Positions 1-14,006 of a stretch of 64,000 nt of DNA are shown in pieces (within the stretch, counting starts at the first letter, position 1; each line of letters opens with the position of its first letter). Origin of the DNA: Diprion similis. Lineage: Eukaryota; Arthropoda; Insecta; Hymenoptera; Diprionidae. The stretch spans positions 16,988,001-17,052,000 of the forward strand of contig NC_060112.1 in the NCBI RefSeq assembly GCF_021155765.1, written 5' to 3'. A model generated the notes under the pieces. That model was not told the origin of the DNA. It ran no database searches and saw nothing but the letters and a program-made list of their open reading frames with translations. The position numbers and the translations under genes were made by a program.

Positions 1-680
1 CTCGCAATATCGTTTAGCAGAAAGAATGAGGATAAGAGATAGAAGTTGTTGCTGAACAAATTTATCATATTATAAAGTCTCACGTCAGTAAGATCGGAAT
101 GTCCTACTACTATGAATCAATTTCTAGCAATCGGTATACATATAATTTCTCTATTCAATCGTCGAATGCACTGGGAATTCTCAGGTAACTGTAACACATG
201 ACTACAGGTAAATACCATCGTTAATAGCCACGTTCATCTCAAGTTCTCGCCTCAGGTTTGAATTTGCTTTTGAAAGGCGATGCGCGCGCTATAAACAATC
301 AACTTTAAACTATCGACTGTCCATCCAGCTATGGACTATTCGTCAACTATCATCGATCAGCGATGCGGCGTTGCGTGAAGAAGAAAATTGCCCGTCCGTA
401 ATAAAGAGCCAGCAGCTCTCAAGACTCGTGTAAAACGATCCACTCTTACGGTTCTGAACGCAGTACTTCGCATGCATGCTGCACACTACCTACATCCTCG
501 CCAAGAGCATCCTCGCAAGCACTATTGTGCGTTAGTATAGTTGTTGTCCCGTACCGTGATGTACTACTGGTACTTATAGTACTGGAACATCGTAGTAGAC
601 AAGCAGACCCGCCGCCTACTTACTCCGGCTGCCTTAACTTATCTTACACTGCATCCTTAGCTTTCATTGTCAACGTGTTC

Positions 681-694
681 GGTTAGGTTAGGTC
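681..694 (+). repeat. Short TTAGG telomere-type repeat
   Basis: About two and a half tandem TTAGG units. TTAGG is the usual arthropod telomere repeat, and short interstitial runs are common in insect DNA. A similar run lies at 32168-32183, and the complementary strand form (TTAAC/CCTAA units) at 63690-63714. Confidence 0.6.
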
Positions 695-3589
695 ACACAT
701 GCCCTCTGGATATCAGATTGTAAGCAGTACCTACATCAAACGAACGTCGTGCTCAGTTGTCGAGGCGATTGTGCCCTTTTAAAGGTTTTTAGCGAACGCT
801 GGATAATGGCGAAGAAAAAACTTAGGAAGTTAATTATTTTCCTTTTGTACAGCGCATGCAATCGATATCGATTTTCTTCTTCTGCTAATATACAACCGCG
901 GAACTGCGCATGCTTTTACTCATGGTGTGAATCCAGTTGGTTTCACAGAATTAGTCCTTTACTTACTGCAAGACGGACTCCAAGGATAAACTCCACGGAA
1001 TGTGCTTGGGAATAAGTTACTACCAGTTTACTGAATTGCCTCGTCTTTGTAGCCGGCGGTACGTGGCCGACCGATGCACAATGCAATATGACCGCCCCTA
1101 CGACTGTAAGATAATATCTGATGCTGTCAGTTTCGCACAAAAGCTGCGCTATGCGTTCTGCTGTGGTAATGACCGACAACAGGTCTATGCGGAAGCATGT
1201 GAACGTACATCCGCCCGCCTCGCACAACCATAAACTTTTATCAGGACTCCCTCCACCACAAGTTAATGGAAAACGGTACAACAACTTCGCGATTGTCTTT
1301 CCAAAATATTGAGATCCGGTCGACACCGCAATCCTCATCTCCTAAGTTTCATGAAACGTGAGTAGTCCGATGGCACGAGATACGAAAGCAGCAAGAAGGT
1401 GAATTAAAGTGGGTTGAATTGATAATAAGAATACAAGAATACTGCTTTCCATTCGTCGTTCTCATCCACTACATCGTGTTCCTCGAGGGTGCAGATCAGG
1501 GCCTGCTCTCGTTTAATCTATGCGCAGACAGGCAGGCGGCTGTCTACGTGGTGTTTCTAATTGCCTCGACATTGTTCCAGGAACTTTCTTAGAAATTTTT
1601 CTGTACCTGCCCATGAGTGAGCAGCATAGAATCTGATGTGTAGAGTGAAGAATCATCCTGTAGATCGAGGAATAGAACCGCGTCGAACGTTTGCGACACC
1701 CATAAAAGTGGAACGCCACATTCTATGTCTTTTAACGTTGAATTAGCCAGATTAGAAAAAAAAATGGATAACACTCTGCCTTGAAGAGTCGCAGGTTTAT
1801 TACATTCGAAGGGAGTGCCGAGGAACGCGCGGTAAACTAATAACTAAATACAGCCGTGCAAATATATTCATGTCTCGTGTCTCTTGCTTATGGCGAGACG
1901 AATACACGCTCACTGCGTCGTTCGTAGGTACGAGATGCTTCGAGAATTTTAGTGTGGTCGGAATAAGTGGTAAGAAAATACTTGGACTGGATAGAATAAA
2001 TATTGATAATCGAAAATTTGGCTATAATTTTCGTTTTAATTAAAATAGATAAATTCCACGAGAAAATCTGTGCCTAGAAGCCAGCTAGAATAATACGCGG
2101 TGTAGAAGACAATTCATTCACTTCGCCAATCACTGTGGTTCGCTTGTGCGTTTACTTTTAACAACAGATGGAGACATCACAACAGTAGTATACGCTTAAC
2201 AGGCATCAGCTGCCAGTAAATTTATACTTTTTACTTTAGGATCAAAGAATCGCCAGTCGTAGCAGCCGAGACACCGTTAGCTAAATGAGAAGGAATGACC
2301 CGCCAAGTTTGCTGTCTCACGTCCGATTTCCGCCGCAGTATATACACTTCGACTATCCATCCCGAGCCCTGGACAACCGTATCGTCGCAATCGCATCCAC
2401 ATCGCCAGGATTTAAACAATATTGACCTCAAACCGCCATAAAGACAGACGATTGCTACCGAGCTTCAACAATTTGCACTCGATTGTATCCTACGTTCTGT
2501 TTTCCTACCTTCAAACCTGTATCGAATCACTGATTTTCCCGTACATCATGGATAAAAACCCCGCATGCCAACACCATTGTTCATATTTCTCCAACTTCAT
2601 TTCGCATGACGATCTGAGTTTGTTTTCCCCGAGGCAGTTGCCACAAGTTACAGCAATACCTACACGATGCAATAACATGAATCTAAATGCACTCGACGGT
2701 ATGAACCGGTTGGATAAAGGAACGAATAAATTTCAGTAAATGTTCTGCAGTGTCGGTGCCGGGTAGGGGGGGGGCTGTTATCACATATCATAAAACGAAT
2801 TGGTTTCTCCCGTTTTCACTTGTCTGCTCGTTTTCGTGCCGTTCATTACTTGAATTTCGTCAGAAACTAACGAAGACAAGCCTGCAGTTGGCTCGTCTGC
2901 ACCACGCAGACGTAATAGGTGTAATAAAGAAGACGGGTCCCGCCCAGCGATCAACTTTTGGTGCACGGCGAGAGATTCCGAATTGGCAGGGCAGTTACGT
3001 TTCTCATTATAATAAGTGTCTCCCGACACGTGATCTTGGAACAAAAGGGTTCTGTACAAATGGTGCAAATTCTTTCGTTATACCTTCTGTTCTCCGCATC
3101 GTTAAACGTATTTTCTTCAATCCAAAGATAGTCACACTAAAGATATCTGTCACGACTTTATCGTTTATCACAACTTTTGACCGACGTTGAACTATGAATT
3201 TAGAGTCACAAGCGTCAGAAATCGGCGAAGGTGGAGCCGTACTGCAGCGTCAAAGGATTTGCGACACATCAAAATTGATTTAAGAGAAAATTTGCTATGA
3301 AGTCAGAAGTAATTTCTATACATTGTTTGTGTTATCCTCTGCGTCGTCGAGGCCGCTGAACTCCTAACGCAGAGATACGGGTATACGCCTACATGCAAGG
3401 ATAATTCCATAGAACGATGGAGGACACGCGTGAAATCAGCAGAACACCCGGTTATCGGGATGAAATGGATGAATCCGTTCATTCTCCTGGAACGTATCTT
3501 CTTCCCGCGTCACGATTCATCGAGAATAACGGTCAACGAATCTGATTATCTCGGTCGTGGTCAACCTTAGGCGACCTTCCATCGTTTGC

Positions 3590-3870
3590 AGGGTGGCTAG
3601 GCATCTCGGGTTCAGGCGCGGCGAGGATCCAAGTCGGAAAGATCTCCGGGGTCCTCGACTCCCTGGGATATAAACCGCGAGGCATCAGTCCGATTGTGCA
3701 GCGGTCGGGGCCTTCGACCTCGATGGAGGACTGGGTCAGGACTGTGAAGACTGTGTCGAGGAGGCTGAAGGCAGGTCCGACAATCCGGTGTAATCTTGGG
3801 ATACACCGGGTCGTGACGCAACGACAACGCCGGCGCAATAATTGGTCCTTCACGAGTAGGTGAACCACGG
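3590..3870 (+). other. GC-rich patch with an open frame, function unknown
   Basis: This patch is visibly richer in G and C than its surroundings. One plus-strand frame stays open for about 110 codons and closes at a TGA near 3860. It has no early ATG, but a good splice-acceptor-like stretch (ending TTTGCAG near 3591) lies inside it. Two minus-strand frames are also open for about 170 codons, which is expected in GC-rich sequence and weakens any coding claim. I recognise no protein family. It may be an exon of an unplaced transcript, or chance. Confidence 0.2.
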
Positions 3871-4479
3871 AGGAACTTCCATTTACAGCGAACAGTAGAA
3901 TCCTGTAGAAGGATACACGGCACCCACATCGACCAATCCCAGATGCACCATGCACCATGCGCCACTCGAATAAGAAGCAGCACACATCCGATGAACATGC
4001 GATAGGTATATATACACACGTGTGAACACCGCGAGTACATGCATGCATAAACGGTATACGTGAGCACGGTGAAGGTGTATCGCGTGGGAAGTTGACCTAT
4101 CTTCGACGAGCCTGAATCTCCCATCGGGCTCCGTTTCTAAAACGATCAACAACAAGGTTCGTTGTTTTATCGCCAGGTCGAGCAGCGATGGTGGGCAAGC
4201 GGCCCGTCAACCCGACGCAGTCTTTATCCACCACACGGTTTTTCGCCGCAAGATATGTAGGAAGGTATATATACAGAAACAATGCTATCACCGCTTTTGC
4301 ATTTCAGACACGTCCAGAGGTTGAGTGTATCCAAGTACCGCAGGCCTACATGAATGTATAGCAGGATTATCGCGGGGAGAAATACCTGTTACTACCCGTC
4401 GTCGGTTCGATACGATCGGACTTCATTATCATAACAGCAGAGAAGATAATATTTAGAAGAACATCGAGAGCCAAAGGTG

Positions 4480-4495
4480 TATATATATATATATA
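4480..4495. repeat. AT dinucleotide microsatellite
   Basis: Uninterrupted (AT)n run of about eight units. Confidence 0.9.
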
Positions 4496-5282
4496 CATGA
4501 TATTACATATGTGTACACCTGTGTGTAATAGATTCATGGGCGATTAATATCATGCAGATTGAACGATACCTGATCTTACAAGCTGATTGTGAATATATTC
4601 TTTTTACTACGAAATCACCCGTTCAATATTGGGCACAGACGTGTGTTCAACAGTGCTTCAACAACCAACTTCAACTGAAAATGGCCCTTATGTCTATTGG
4701 CCGTATGTTACGGAAAGCATCCGTTAGAAGCGAAATATTGGCACCGCGTAGCTGGTCTCGTGGCAGACAGGTTCGTCTTTGGCTCGTTCCAGGACATAGT
4801 GAGTTATGAAGCCGTTTGCATACCAATCAAATCTGCTCACTTCTTCTACACAGCTGCTAACTAAGCGTTACTTATACCATATAGCTTCTAGCATTCGTCA
4901 AGCGTAGATCTCCGAGTACCGTCAGGCACTGGGGTTGCGGCTGAACGTATCCAACGACGAACCAGGAAGTCTTCCCTTCAGCTCGTGTATGATTAGTGAT
5001 ATTGAAAAAAACGAAGAAACACATGGTTATAAATTTCTTGCCATTATTTTTACCATTATTCTTTGAAAAATAAATGACCGAATCACACGCCACTTCAGCT
5101 CTATCGGACAAATTGCATCCTGAAGGATCTGGGTGTGAACAGTACTAATGATTCAACACGCAGTAAGATGAACTGCATTCGTATCTTGCGTCAAAACGCT
5201 TCAAAGGAATAGAAAAATACGGGTTCTTTTCAGCCAGCGACCGCAGGGTCATCTGACCGAGTGATATCAAGGATATCTAGCC

Positions 5283-5299
5283 TCCTAGAATTTCTAGGA
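5283..5299. repeat. Perfect 17-base palindrome
   Basis: Two perfect 8-base arms, TCCTAGAA and TTCTAGGA, sit around one central T. No function can be assigned. Confidence 0.7.
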
Positions 5300-5626
5300 A
5301 GCCTGTAGTGGCAGGTAAGAATAAGCTATGTATTATCGCAGGCTAGTGTTTTCCGTAAAACGATATTGCGATAGTATAGCCACACGACGTCGTCTTCCTT
5401 ATATTTCTTCGTTCCTCAACAACAATTATGAGTATATAATTATTAATCGTTGCGGTGCTGCACCACCGGGATGAATAGTTACAGTACTTAAGAAAATGGT
5501 AAACATGTGTAAGAAAAAAGTGCCGTTTCCGTTGCACTCACATGGCAAGACACGATTGCTGCACTAGTCCAAAGACCATTCAATCTGTGTAGAAATCTGC
5601 GTCGAGCAGGCCTCATGAGTAAATGC

Positions 5627-5647
5627 ATATATATATATATATATATA
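5627..5647. repeat. AT dinucleotide microsatellite
   Basis: Uninterrupted AT run of about ten units, followed by a short imperfect extension. Confidence 0.9.
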
Positions 5648-6606
5648 CGTATACATTTCCGCCACTGTATTATTACGGAGCATGAAATCAGGATTGTAAT
5701 TTTCAAGGGTAAAAACGACAAGATCAACTCTCTTCCCTGGAACAAACATTACATCGTATAGTAGCAACGGTACTCGGTACATGATGCTGCACTGTAACGC
5801 CGTGTCTACTGCAATATATTTCAAAGAAAAAGAATTTCTATTTGTATTTTCTTTTTTTTTCTTCTGTTCCTAACAATTCAAATCGCTCCAAGTAAGCGCC
5901 TCTTAATTGGCGCGCGATCTATACCTTTGTCTCAATCACTGCTTAGAAGAAAAGCAAAAAAAATTGTTTCAATTATTTTCAACGAAACGTGCCCGATGAT
6001 ATTGCAGGTTGCTGGTCTCCTGTCCGGTTAATTGGACGGGACAAGCTACGGATCAGCTTGATGAAATGAAATTTACAATTGCGAGGTAGTCATCCTCTGG
6101 CGGTGGACTGAATCCAACCAACCTCTATAACGACAGACAGCGTACGTTGTCGGTGGATTCTGAGGTCAAGTTCCACAGACGGCATACCTCGTCGTCAACC
6201 ATTTGTGACTCAGCAAAGTCGTCTCGTTTAAACACCGCGAGATCGAGAGGCTAACGCATTCCACGTGCGCAACGTAACACCGAAGTATACTTTCCTGGTG
6301 AGAATCTCCGCAAATAAACAGTGCAGTTGTAAAAATCCTACGGTTTCCGTACTTCAGAGCAATGTTATAATACAAGTTACCTGAATCGTTGGATCAGTTC
6401 TGCCCCCGAAGGTAGTCACGTTATAAAATATATTCATTAGAATCGACGTATAGAATTGGAAAGCCGATATTAGAACGGCGCAATCCCGCAACGAGGGAAG
6501 ATTTCTAACCGCATTTTGTCGTTGTGCAGTACATCTACTTCCGGCGACACTAATTAATTCCAATGTCGGGCTAAGCGCTCGCTCGATGGCTGGCTGGCTG
6601 CCCTCT

Positions 6607-6620
6607 CCCCCCCCCCCCCC
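6607..6620. repeat. C homopolymer
   Basis: Run of fourteen C within a C-rich stretch. It is prone to length errors in sequencing. Confidence 0.9.
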
Positions 6621-9600
6621 TGCCCCACCTACAACAGGGAAGATCGCCGACTACAGAGGGTTTCGATTTCAATGCACCTTGAAGAAAGGTGCGAGTCACG
6701 TGAGTCCGCCTCCTACAGTAAAGGCGTGTAATGTGCATACGTGAATAGTGCAGGAGGTCGTGTAGGCTGCAGCTGACTACGTAAAAAGAAGCAAAACAAT
6801 CCCGCAAACGGAGAGGAGAAACCTCTACGTATGTGTTGGGTTAAACTGATCTGAATAAAATTTCTTCAACGTCATTCGTGCTGCTTTACAGCCTTTTCTG
6901 TGTAGTACACTTTACTGGCTACGTTGGGTGGTTATATTTGTGATTGTAAAACAGCTTTTAGCTTTTGTAGGGTGTAGCTAGGATATGCAGTTGAAGAGAT
7001 GCCGTTACATTACACATACTATAAAGCTCGGCAATAGCTAAACACTGAAACAAAGCACCCCGTTTCTCCAACCTCTCCAACCTCTCCTGCAACCATCACG
7101 CGATGAGGTTTGCTTACTTCGACCCTTCAAATGCAACGAAACTCGTATATAATTTCACACTCCGTACTACTACTCCACCACGCACGGTAGATCTAGTCAA
7201 AAGTGCGTCCCCAGTATCATATCCATGGTGGAAGTTGGGCCATATAAGGGGGGCGAAAGTGGTACGTTCGTGGAAGCGTATCCCAGCGAATCTTTCGCCG
7301 TTACACCGGCGTCGACGTATCCGTTTATAGAAATCCGAGTCTTTCTTGTCGCCCGTAACTCATACTAATGCAAGTCGTTGTCGGTTGACGTAAAACGCAA
7401 CCATGTAGCTACAAGAGTTTTGAGATAAGCGGCGATAGGCGGCACCCAAGCTATCCTGAATGTCCTATCAGCCGCAGTGCCTAGGACTCTGAGACTTTTG
7501 GAAAAACCGGTCACACGCTGCGTCAAAAATTTTATTAATTTTTAATTCATGGTTGAATTTTATCGTGCGCCATTTTGACACACTTTTTGACGTGGCACGA
7601 GTCGATGATTGATCGGAAGTTTCGACGAGCCTACGGTAATTGCACTTTCGGACCTGCAGTCCAAGTGCATACGTCGTAATAACAAGGTGTACTTATGTTA
7701 TTGGGTGAAAAATGGCCCCGTTTTTTTAAAAAGGTGCATCTGGTGCAATTACCGAACAAGATTATACCGGACTTGAAAAGATATAACGTGTGTGGGATTA
7801 AACGTGCAACGCTCATATGTAAACCAGTTTCATTCCATTTCTCCGTATCTCGTTTGTTCGTCAAACGCATAAAGCAGGCCAGCTTCCGCCGTACGGCGCG
7901 CAGTCGACTGAGGTTAAAATGACGAAGTTGTTCTGTTGCAAAACAAAAAAAAAAAAAAAAAATTCGATCAGGATCTGACTCATATCGTTTAGTTAATTCG
8001 ACCGGCGATTTCTTCTCATTTTTACATCCTTATTCCTAATCTCTGGAATAAATTTTTAACTCAATTGATTGAAACTCTGTGTAGGTAAACAGGAAGAGAA
8101 ATGACGTGTCAATTAAAAATTCATGTTTCGTTTCCCGCGTCCAATAATAAATCCCCGTTTCCGGTGTACGAACTGACACGATACTCTCAAAGCAACACCA
8201 ACATCGAATAGTTGCATCGACGATAATGTGCAGTGAAGAATTATTGCCGTACCTCTCGAGTCGTATGGCTGCCCAGACATGCATTTCCGCCTTCTACGTG
8301 CTTCGTAGGAAATAAATAAACGAAGAGTCCACTCTGCGCCCTAGAAAAATAAACTCGCTAACTGAGAGACGCTGATCATAGGGACACGATTTATCCCTAT
8401 GATTTAACATCGATTTTTATGGAAAACTGTCAGGTTCAATTGAAAATCACGAAAAATTAATAGTCGAATAACTCCGGTATGGTTAAAAAAATCGCTTCAA
8501 AATTCTACACAAGAGTTTAAAATAAAAGTGAGAACAATTCGTAGAATTTTCATTGACGTGCCACGATTTTCACCTACACTCCTGTACATCGTTAACGGAT
8601 TCAAGTTGGAAACTGTGTATATAAGTAGGTATACCTTATATACTATCAATTCAGAGTAAAAAAACTCGACGCGAAGTTTCTGTGCCCCGGAGTTTCTTCC
8701 TAGGCAAACGACGCGACTACTCGTGGCAATTATGTACGCTGGCCAGTAGCTTCCGGTACAAAATCTGAGCTAAGCGTCGGCTGAACGACGCTGCGCCCTA
8801 ACAGCTATTGCTCCCACGGTAAGCATAAGATATTTTTTTCGCTTCAGAGCAGTTTAACGGAGCATGTAAATTGTGCAAAAACTTATTTTCGGAAGACGGG
8901 AAACTCGAGGGAATTCCATACGGTAACTTAATATAATGATTACTTCTAATAATCTTGAAAATTTTTGTACTCATGGTACAGAATTTTCTGCGAAGAAAAC
9001 AATATTCATAATTACGAGAGTCATAATTTTTTTACTTCTCTGACAAAATGATTTCTTCTGAACAATTAGAGACGAAAGTATCGGAAATTGAAACTCCATG
9101 AGATCCGATTCCTGTACGATGATCGAGTTTCAACGTCTCACAGGTCACGAATGCTGTACGATTATTGTATAAGTAATACTTTCAGGAAGCCCTTTTAAAT
9201 ATCGTCAAGAGACGTAAATAGAGTTGTCTCTGTTAGAGCTGGTTATGTGGCGCCGTGTTTAATTACTCATGCTAAATTTACACTCCGAGGTGATAAATTT
9301 GAATCACAGCCGGTTTTGTAACCGTGTACGAGAGCCGCAGAGGCAACCGCAGGCACGAAGAGTGAAACAATAGAAACGGAGAGGGCAAGAACAATAGATG
9401 TCCACGACCATATCGGTTAAGTGAGTCCGTTATGGGGATCAATTTCCAACGATTTCGAAATCATTAAAACGATATGTGCACAAGTAATAACTTATTCCTG
9501 ACAATCGCTGCATATTACACGCACTAGAGATGCGATAATTGACTGGCCATTAACTTTCGTACCATTCGCTGGACAACTTCCAAAAATATACCCAGATTGA

Positions 9601-12404
9601 CACGCGATTGACAGAATTGTAAGTAATTCGTTCCTTTCACAATGATGTGTAATTTGCACACACCGAGGGGTTGTCAACCGCAGAAATGGCCTCGCTGGGC
9701 CCACGTGGAGTCACGAACCTCGAGGATACGAACTCCGGCGGAATTAATGCGGTCATAGATCTCTGCGTAGCTCAGGGCCACGATAACGTGACTGCACGGT
9801 GAATACGAATTTTTATACAGCCGGTAATCCCTAAGTCCGCATTTAAGCTTTACCTACGTTTTTCAGTGGATCCGACGTTTGCTCAATCCACGCTGGACGA
9901 CTGTCTGCCGACGAATCGATTATCGACGATTGAAAATTCTTTACGTCTGTATTCGACGCACGAAACTGTGAGGGGACACCACGTAAGCCATCATCTCAGG
10001 GAATATATTGCAGCTGATCCGTAGTTAGAAGCAGCCGTACGTACACCTAATCCATTGCTATGTCTCATCGCGTGTCAACCTGTGCGTCCTGACCATTATA
10101 GCGCAATTAGTGGAGTTTCAAATATTAATCTATTCGAGTCAATCGACCGGTTGTAACCAGTCGAGCAAAACTGTTTTCCAGAATTTTTTAGGCGTCATGA
10201 AAACTCGTTTCTTTTTCATAGAAGAATCGAGCAAGCAAGTATACCGCATGCTTGACTTGTTAGAATCATCAAGTCTGTATTGAAAACGGTGTAATTTCAA
10301 CAAAGAAAGATCGTTGATCTGTTCATTTAAAGCAAGTCATTTTTTATTGATTAATATCGTCAATATTTCATCCAAGAGACAAATCGTTACTGTGTTTCAG
10401 TAATTTCAATCACGAGCACAAATTAGAAGGTTCATAATCGAGCGACTCTTTATAAAGGATCTGGATTAAATAATCTTCAAAATACGTCATCGTACCATTT
10501 AACAAAGGATCGTGTATTTCACAATGTAGCCAGGAATTCCACGATTGCAAAGCACCCCGGAAACGTGCAGCGGTGGAATGTTGATGGTTCGATTCAAATC
10601 GCTTAACTCTGAATGCCCTAAGTGGATTTAATTCCGCTCTATCTATGTTACAGAGTATCTATGCCACAAAAATATTCCCTGCGTAACGGATCTCTGACCG
10701 ATCTAAGACACAATTTCCGTATAAAAATTAATCTGTTCAATCGCCTGAGTTTCTTCTTCACCCCGCACGATACGAGATGGTTTCATGCTGTGATATAGAG
10801 TTTACCGAAATACGTGAAGCTCGATTGATCCTTTGGACTCAAGTCACGATTTGTACCTCGCGCAGGAAGGAATATGCTTGGATAAAACTTGAAGGAAGTC
10901 AGGCCTTGAATGAAAATAACCGAGCAGCCAAGGCGCGTCTGTCTCTCTTCAGGCGGAAGTCATGGGAATGTCAATGCCAACGTTCTTCACCACACCAAGT
11001 TTCTGTACAATAGAGAGAAATTCGACACCCCAAAATTTCGTCAGTCAGCGATATGGTGTTCTTATTACATCGATTTCCACGGACATGGAAAAAGTCTTCC
11101 ACGAGTCAACGGTCGTCGCTTGCTATTCATAACTAGCTGTTTCAAATTCGGCACCGCGACTCCGCTTGGCACAAAAGGCAAGTCTTCAACGGTTCATTAC
11201 AGTCGACCTGATTAACACCGAAGATCGCAAAAATTCTCAACACGTCCATATCGCGCCACGTGGAAAAAATCTGTTGGCAATACCGTCTGTCTATACCTGT
11301 AGCACGAACTTACAGCGCCAAGCCTAAACCCGACCCGTAAATGGATACTACAAAAAATTCCGAAAATTTTCACATGCCGTGTGGATAAAAGAATAACAAT
11401 TTCACCAGACTTCACCTCGACTCTAGCATCGATATGTATACGGTATAATACCTCCTCTGGCAACTCTGCAAATCGACTGAATCAGACTCAACTTGCTGCC
11501 CCTGACCGACTGTGGCCAGAATCCACCTCCTTTTAAGCAGAACCTGCAACTGCAGTATACTTAGCGAGTGGAAATGGTTTATGGATGAAATATCGAAGGA
11601 TTCTACGAAGGTGAATCACAAAGAACAGCTGACACGCCATGGGTTCCCATATCACGCTCTCGGACTCTTGAAATTCCCTGAGTATTACATCAAAGATATT
11701 TGATAATGTTTGCTTCTTTGTTGACGGTGTTACGACGAAGAACCAAAAACGTATATGATTATAACATAGAACGAGAGAAGTTTGTACAAAAAATATGAAT
11801 AAAAAAAAGCAGTTGTTTTTTGCTTTAGTATAAGTACATGTACAGCTGCGTGAGAATTTATTACCTTGAGAAATTGGTAGAGCTTCATTAACGCGGCATT
11901 TTAATTGCAGAACGTCGAAAAGTGAAAATCAAAGATTCTCTCAATTCTCGTATTTCTCTCGTTACTTCACGTCGTCGACGTCGTCGTCATCGGTTCGGTT
12001 TGTTGATTAGATTGAATAATCCGTAGATGCGGTATCGCACACATACGCTGCTACATGTATGCAATAGAATTTTACCACCACCATAAAAATTGCCCAACAA
12101 ACGAAAATGACGGTTGATCCGTAACTCATTTCACGTACTTATACTATCAACAACTATATTGTAAATTAATTCTCCGTTTACAGAAGATACACTGAGAAAA
12201 ATAAGAATGAAAACTCACGAGTCACACAAAATTTTCGGAATTTAACAAGGGTAAATAAAACGCGTGTACTTTGAGAAATTAAAAAAATAAAAATAATTTC
12301 TGTGAATAATCTAACGACTATAACAACGACATATATCATAAAATCGATCGACCCGTTATCGAGACTCCTTTTCCCCCTTTATCGCGATATTCACGTAAAC
12401 GAAA

Positions 12405-12680
12405 GAAACCACCGCGGCTGCTGCACTGATCTATTTACACACCGATGTCACGGCGCGTGAATCCGTAAATCGCGTGCGAGGCGCGCACGTGGTCACGATC
12501 GGCATGACACTAGAGAGGCGACGTTGGGCGTCGCGTCGCGTCGCGTGCTTCGGTGCACCTTCGCGTCGAGGTACGACGACGCCGCCTCCCCTACCTTAAA
12601 TTGCATATCGACTCTGAGCTTCCAGTGACGGCGCATGCTTTCGCGTCAGTCTTCGATCCCAGGGATCGAGAAGCAGTCGA
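12405..12680. promoter_or_regulatory. CpG-rich patch, possible promoter
   Basis: Dense CpG including a tandem GCGTC/GCGTCG run at about 12529-12547 and several CGCG words, in an otherwise AT-rich 29-kb gene-free region. Such patches often mark promoters or first exons in insect genomes with low methylation. No TATA box, start codon context or conserved reading frame confirms this here. The 60-codon plus-strand frame at 12553 resembles nothing I know. Confidence 0.25.
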
Positions 12681-13584
12681 CACTGTATGCGATGGGATCG
12701 GATCTACGGACCGTTTCAACGTCTCGTCAAATTGACGTGAGGCGAAATTTTAGCGGGATGAAATTATAAGAGTCCGTTTCTAATCCGAGATATGAAATCT
12801 ACTTCCGGCTCGACACGACTCGGCTAGGCTGGGCTGGACTTTGCATTAGAAACAAAATGTAGAAGGCAAAAGTAAAAATGAAAAAAAAAAATATTGTTTT
12901 CGAATCGGACCTCGTGTTGAGAGACAGGTGTGTGTGCAAAAAATTATTTTACACGTAGTATCAGCACGTGTACCGTGTATAGCACACGAGACCCGTTATA
13001 TTATCATAGACGTTTCGCACGCGAGGTTTCGATCGACGGTGACAGGAGAGTGCGGATGGGGAGGAATGAAAAAAACTATCAACTGGATCGATCGGTATAT
13101 ATAATTGTTGTTGCGTGTGCTATAGTTATGACGGCTTCGTGGCACAATAGACAAAGTCAATTATGCTAGAACTTCGTTGTAAATCGTTTTCGCTGGCAAT
13201 CAGTAGATGATGATATCGCGGTATTTCATCAAACGAGAGCAGGAATAAGATCGTCTTAAATTAGGTCAGAATACGGACAAAATTTAAGGCCAACAACATC
13301 TATCACGTATTGACATTCCAGGCTGCATATCTGTGTACTACAAGGATCTCTGATTTCACTCGTCAATTTAGTTATTCTTTCGCGTCAACTCACCCGTTAA
13401 GCTTTATAGTTGCAGAACTCACAATTTATTATAGATACGCTTTTCGTTCCAACGTTTGTGACCAAAGATCAGGAAAACTTCTACCTAATTAGGGTTAGTT
13501 GGCCGCATGTCAACTACGAACTCAATACATGTGTTTGATGTCGATAGTCCGCATTTATATATGTGAACTGCTGATTTTAACGAG

Positions 13585-13821
13585 GATGAAGTTAGTAACG
13601 TTAACGTAAAGATACATCAAGAGGAAAACTTATAATGGAAAAATCATTGATGCATAGAATTTTACAATGGCTTTCGAGGAGTTGGTTTTGTTTTCCAAAA
13701 TATGAGGTCTATTTGGTTTGTCATGATTTGTACTAAATTTCATACATTTCTAAAAGTGCAAAGTAACGATTTTTCACAAACATACATCGTTTACAGTATG
13801 TATAACGTTACCAACTTCATC
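13585..13821. mobile_element. MITE-like element with about 20-bp terminal inverted repeats
   Basis: The left end reads GATGAAGTTAGTAACGTTA. The right end, read on the opposite strand, is GATGAAGTTGGTAACGTTA: 18 of 19 bases match. The unit is about 237 bp and has no coding capacity. A related segment at 16961-17130 shares the left-end motif and parts of the interior (for example CACTAAATTTC against TACTAAATTTC). Short length, terminal inverted repeats and more than one copy fit a non-autonomous DNA transposon. The superfamily is unknown and no clear target-site duplication is visible. Confidence 0.6.
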
Positions 13822-13970
13822 CCCATCGATTTTCCCGTGAGTCCTTGCAAAATTACCGTCAAACTCTCTGCTATACGCCGGCGTAACGAAGAAACGCTGC
13901 CCGGCGGCATCGGAGAAATAACAAGGGAATTGCATGGGCGGAGAATACTCAAGCGCGTGATGAGTTAGCG

Positions 13971-14006
13971 CATATACATATACATATATATATATATATA
14001 TATATA
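13971..14006. repeat. AT-rich microsatellite
   Basis: CATATA/TATATA run of about 36 bases. Confidence 0.85.

Larger units (their letters stand above)
1..12404. other. Gene-poor region, no supportable gene
   Basis: About 12 kb with no gene I can support on either strand. Open frames are short (all under about 175 codons), overlap each other on both strands and show no recognised domain or conserved splice-linked frame. The stretch holds AT dinucleotide runs, one C homopolymer, short palindromes and a TTAGG-type motif, listed separately. It could be intergenic DNA, a long first intron or upstream control region of a gene outside the window; the sequence does not decide between these. Confidence 0.6.

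Noticed and set aside
2750-3190. 146-codon plus-strand frame
   Set aside because: It opens with a non-ATG start, has mixed composition and no recognisable family.
3533-4124. Two overlapping minus-strand frames of about 170 codons
   Set aside because: They overlap each other and a plus-strand frame in a GC-rich patch, are Cys/Arg-rich and low in information, and show no domain.
7500-7605. Possible inverted repeat CGTCAAAAA/TTTTTGACG
   Set aside because: Only about nine bases pair, spaced some 70 bases apart, which is close to chance in AT-rich DNA.
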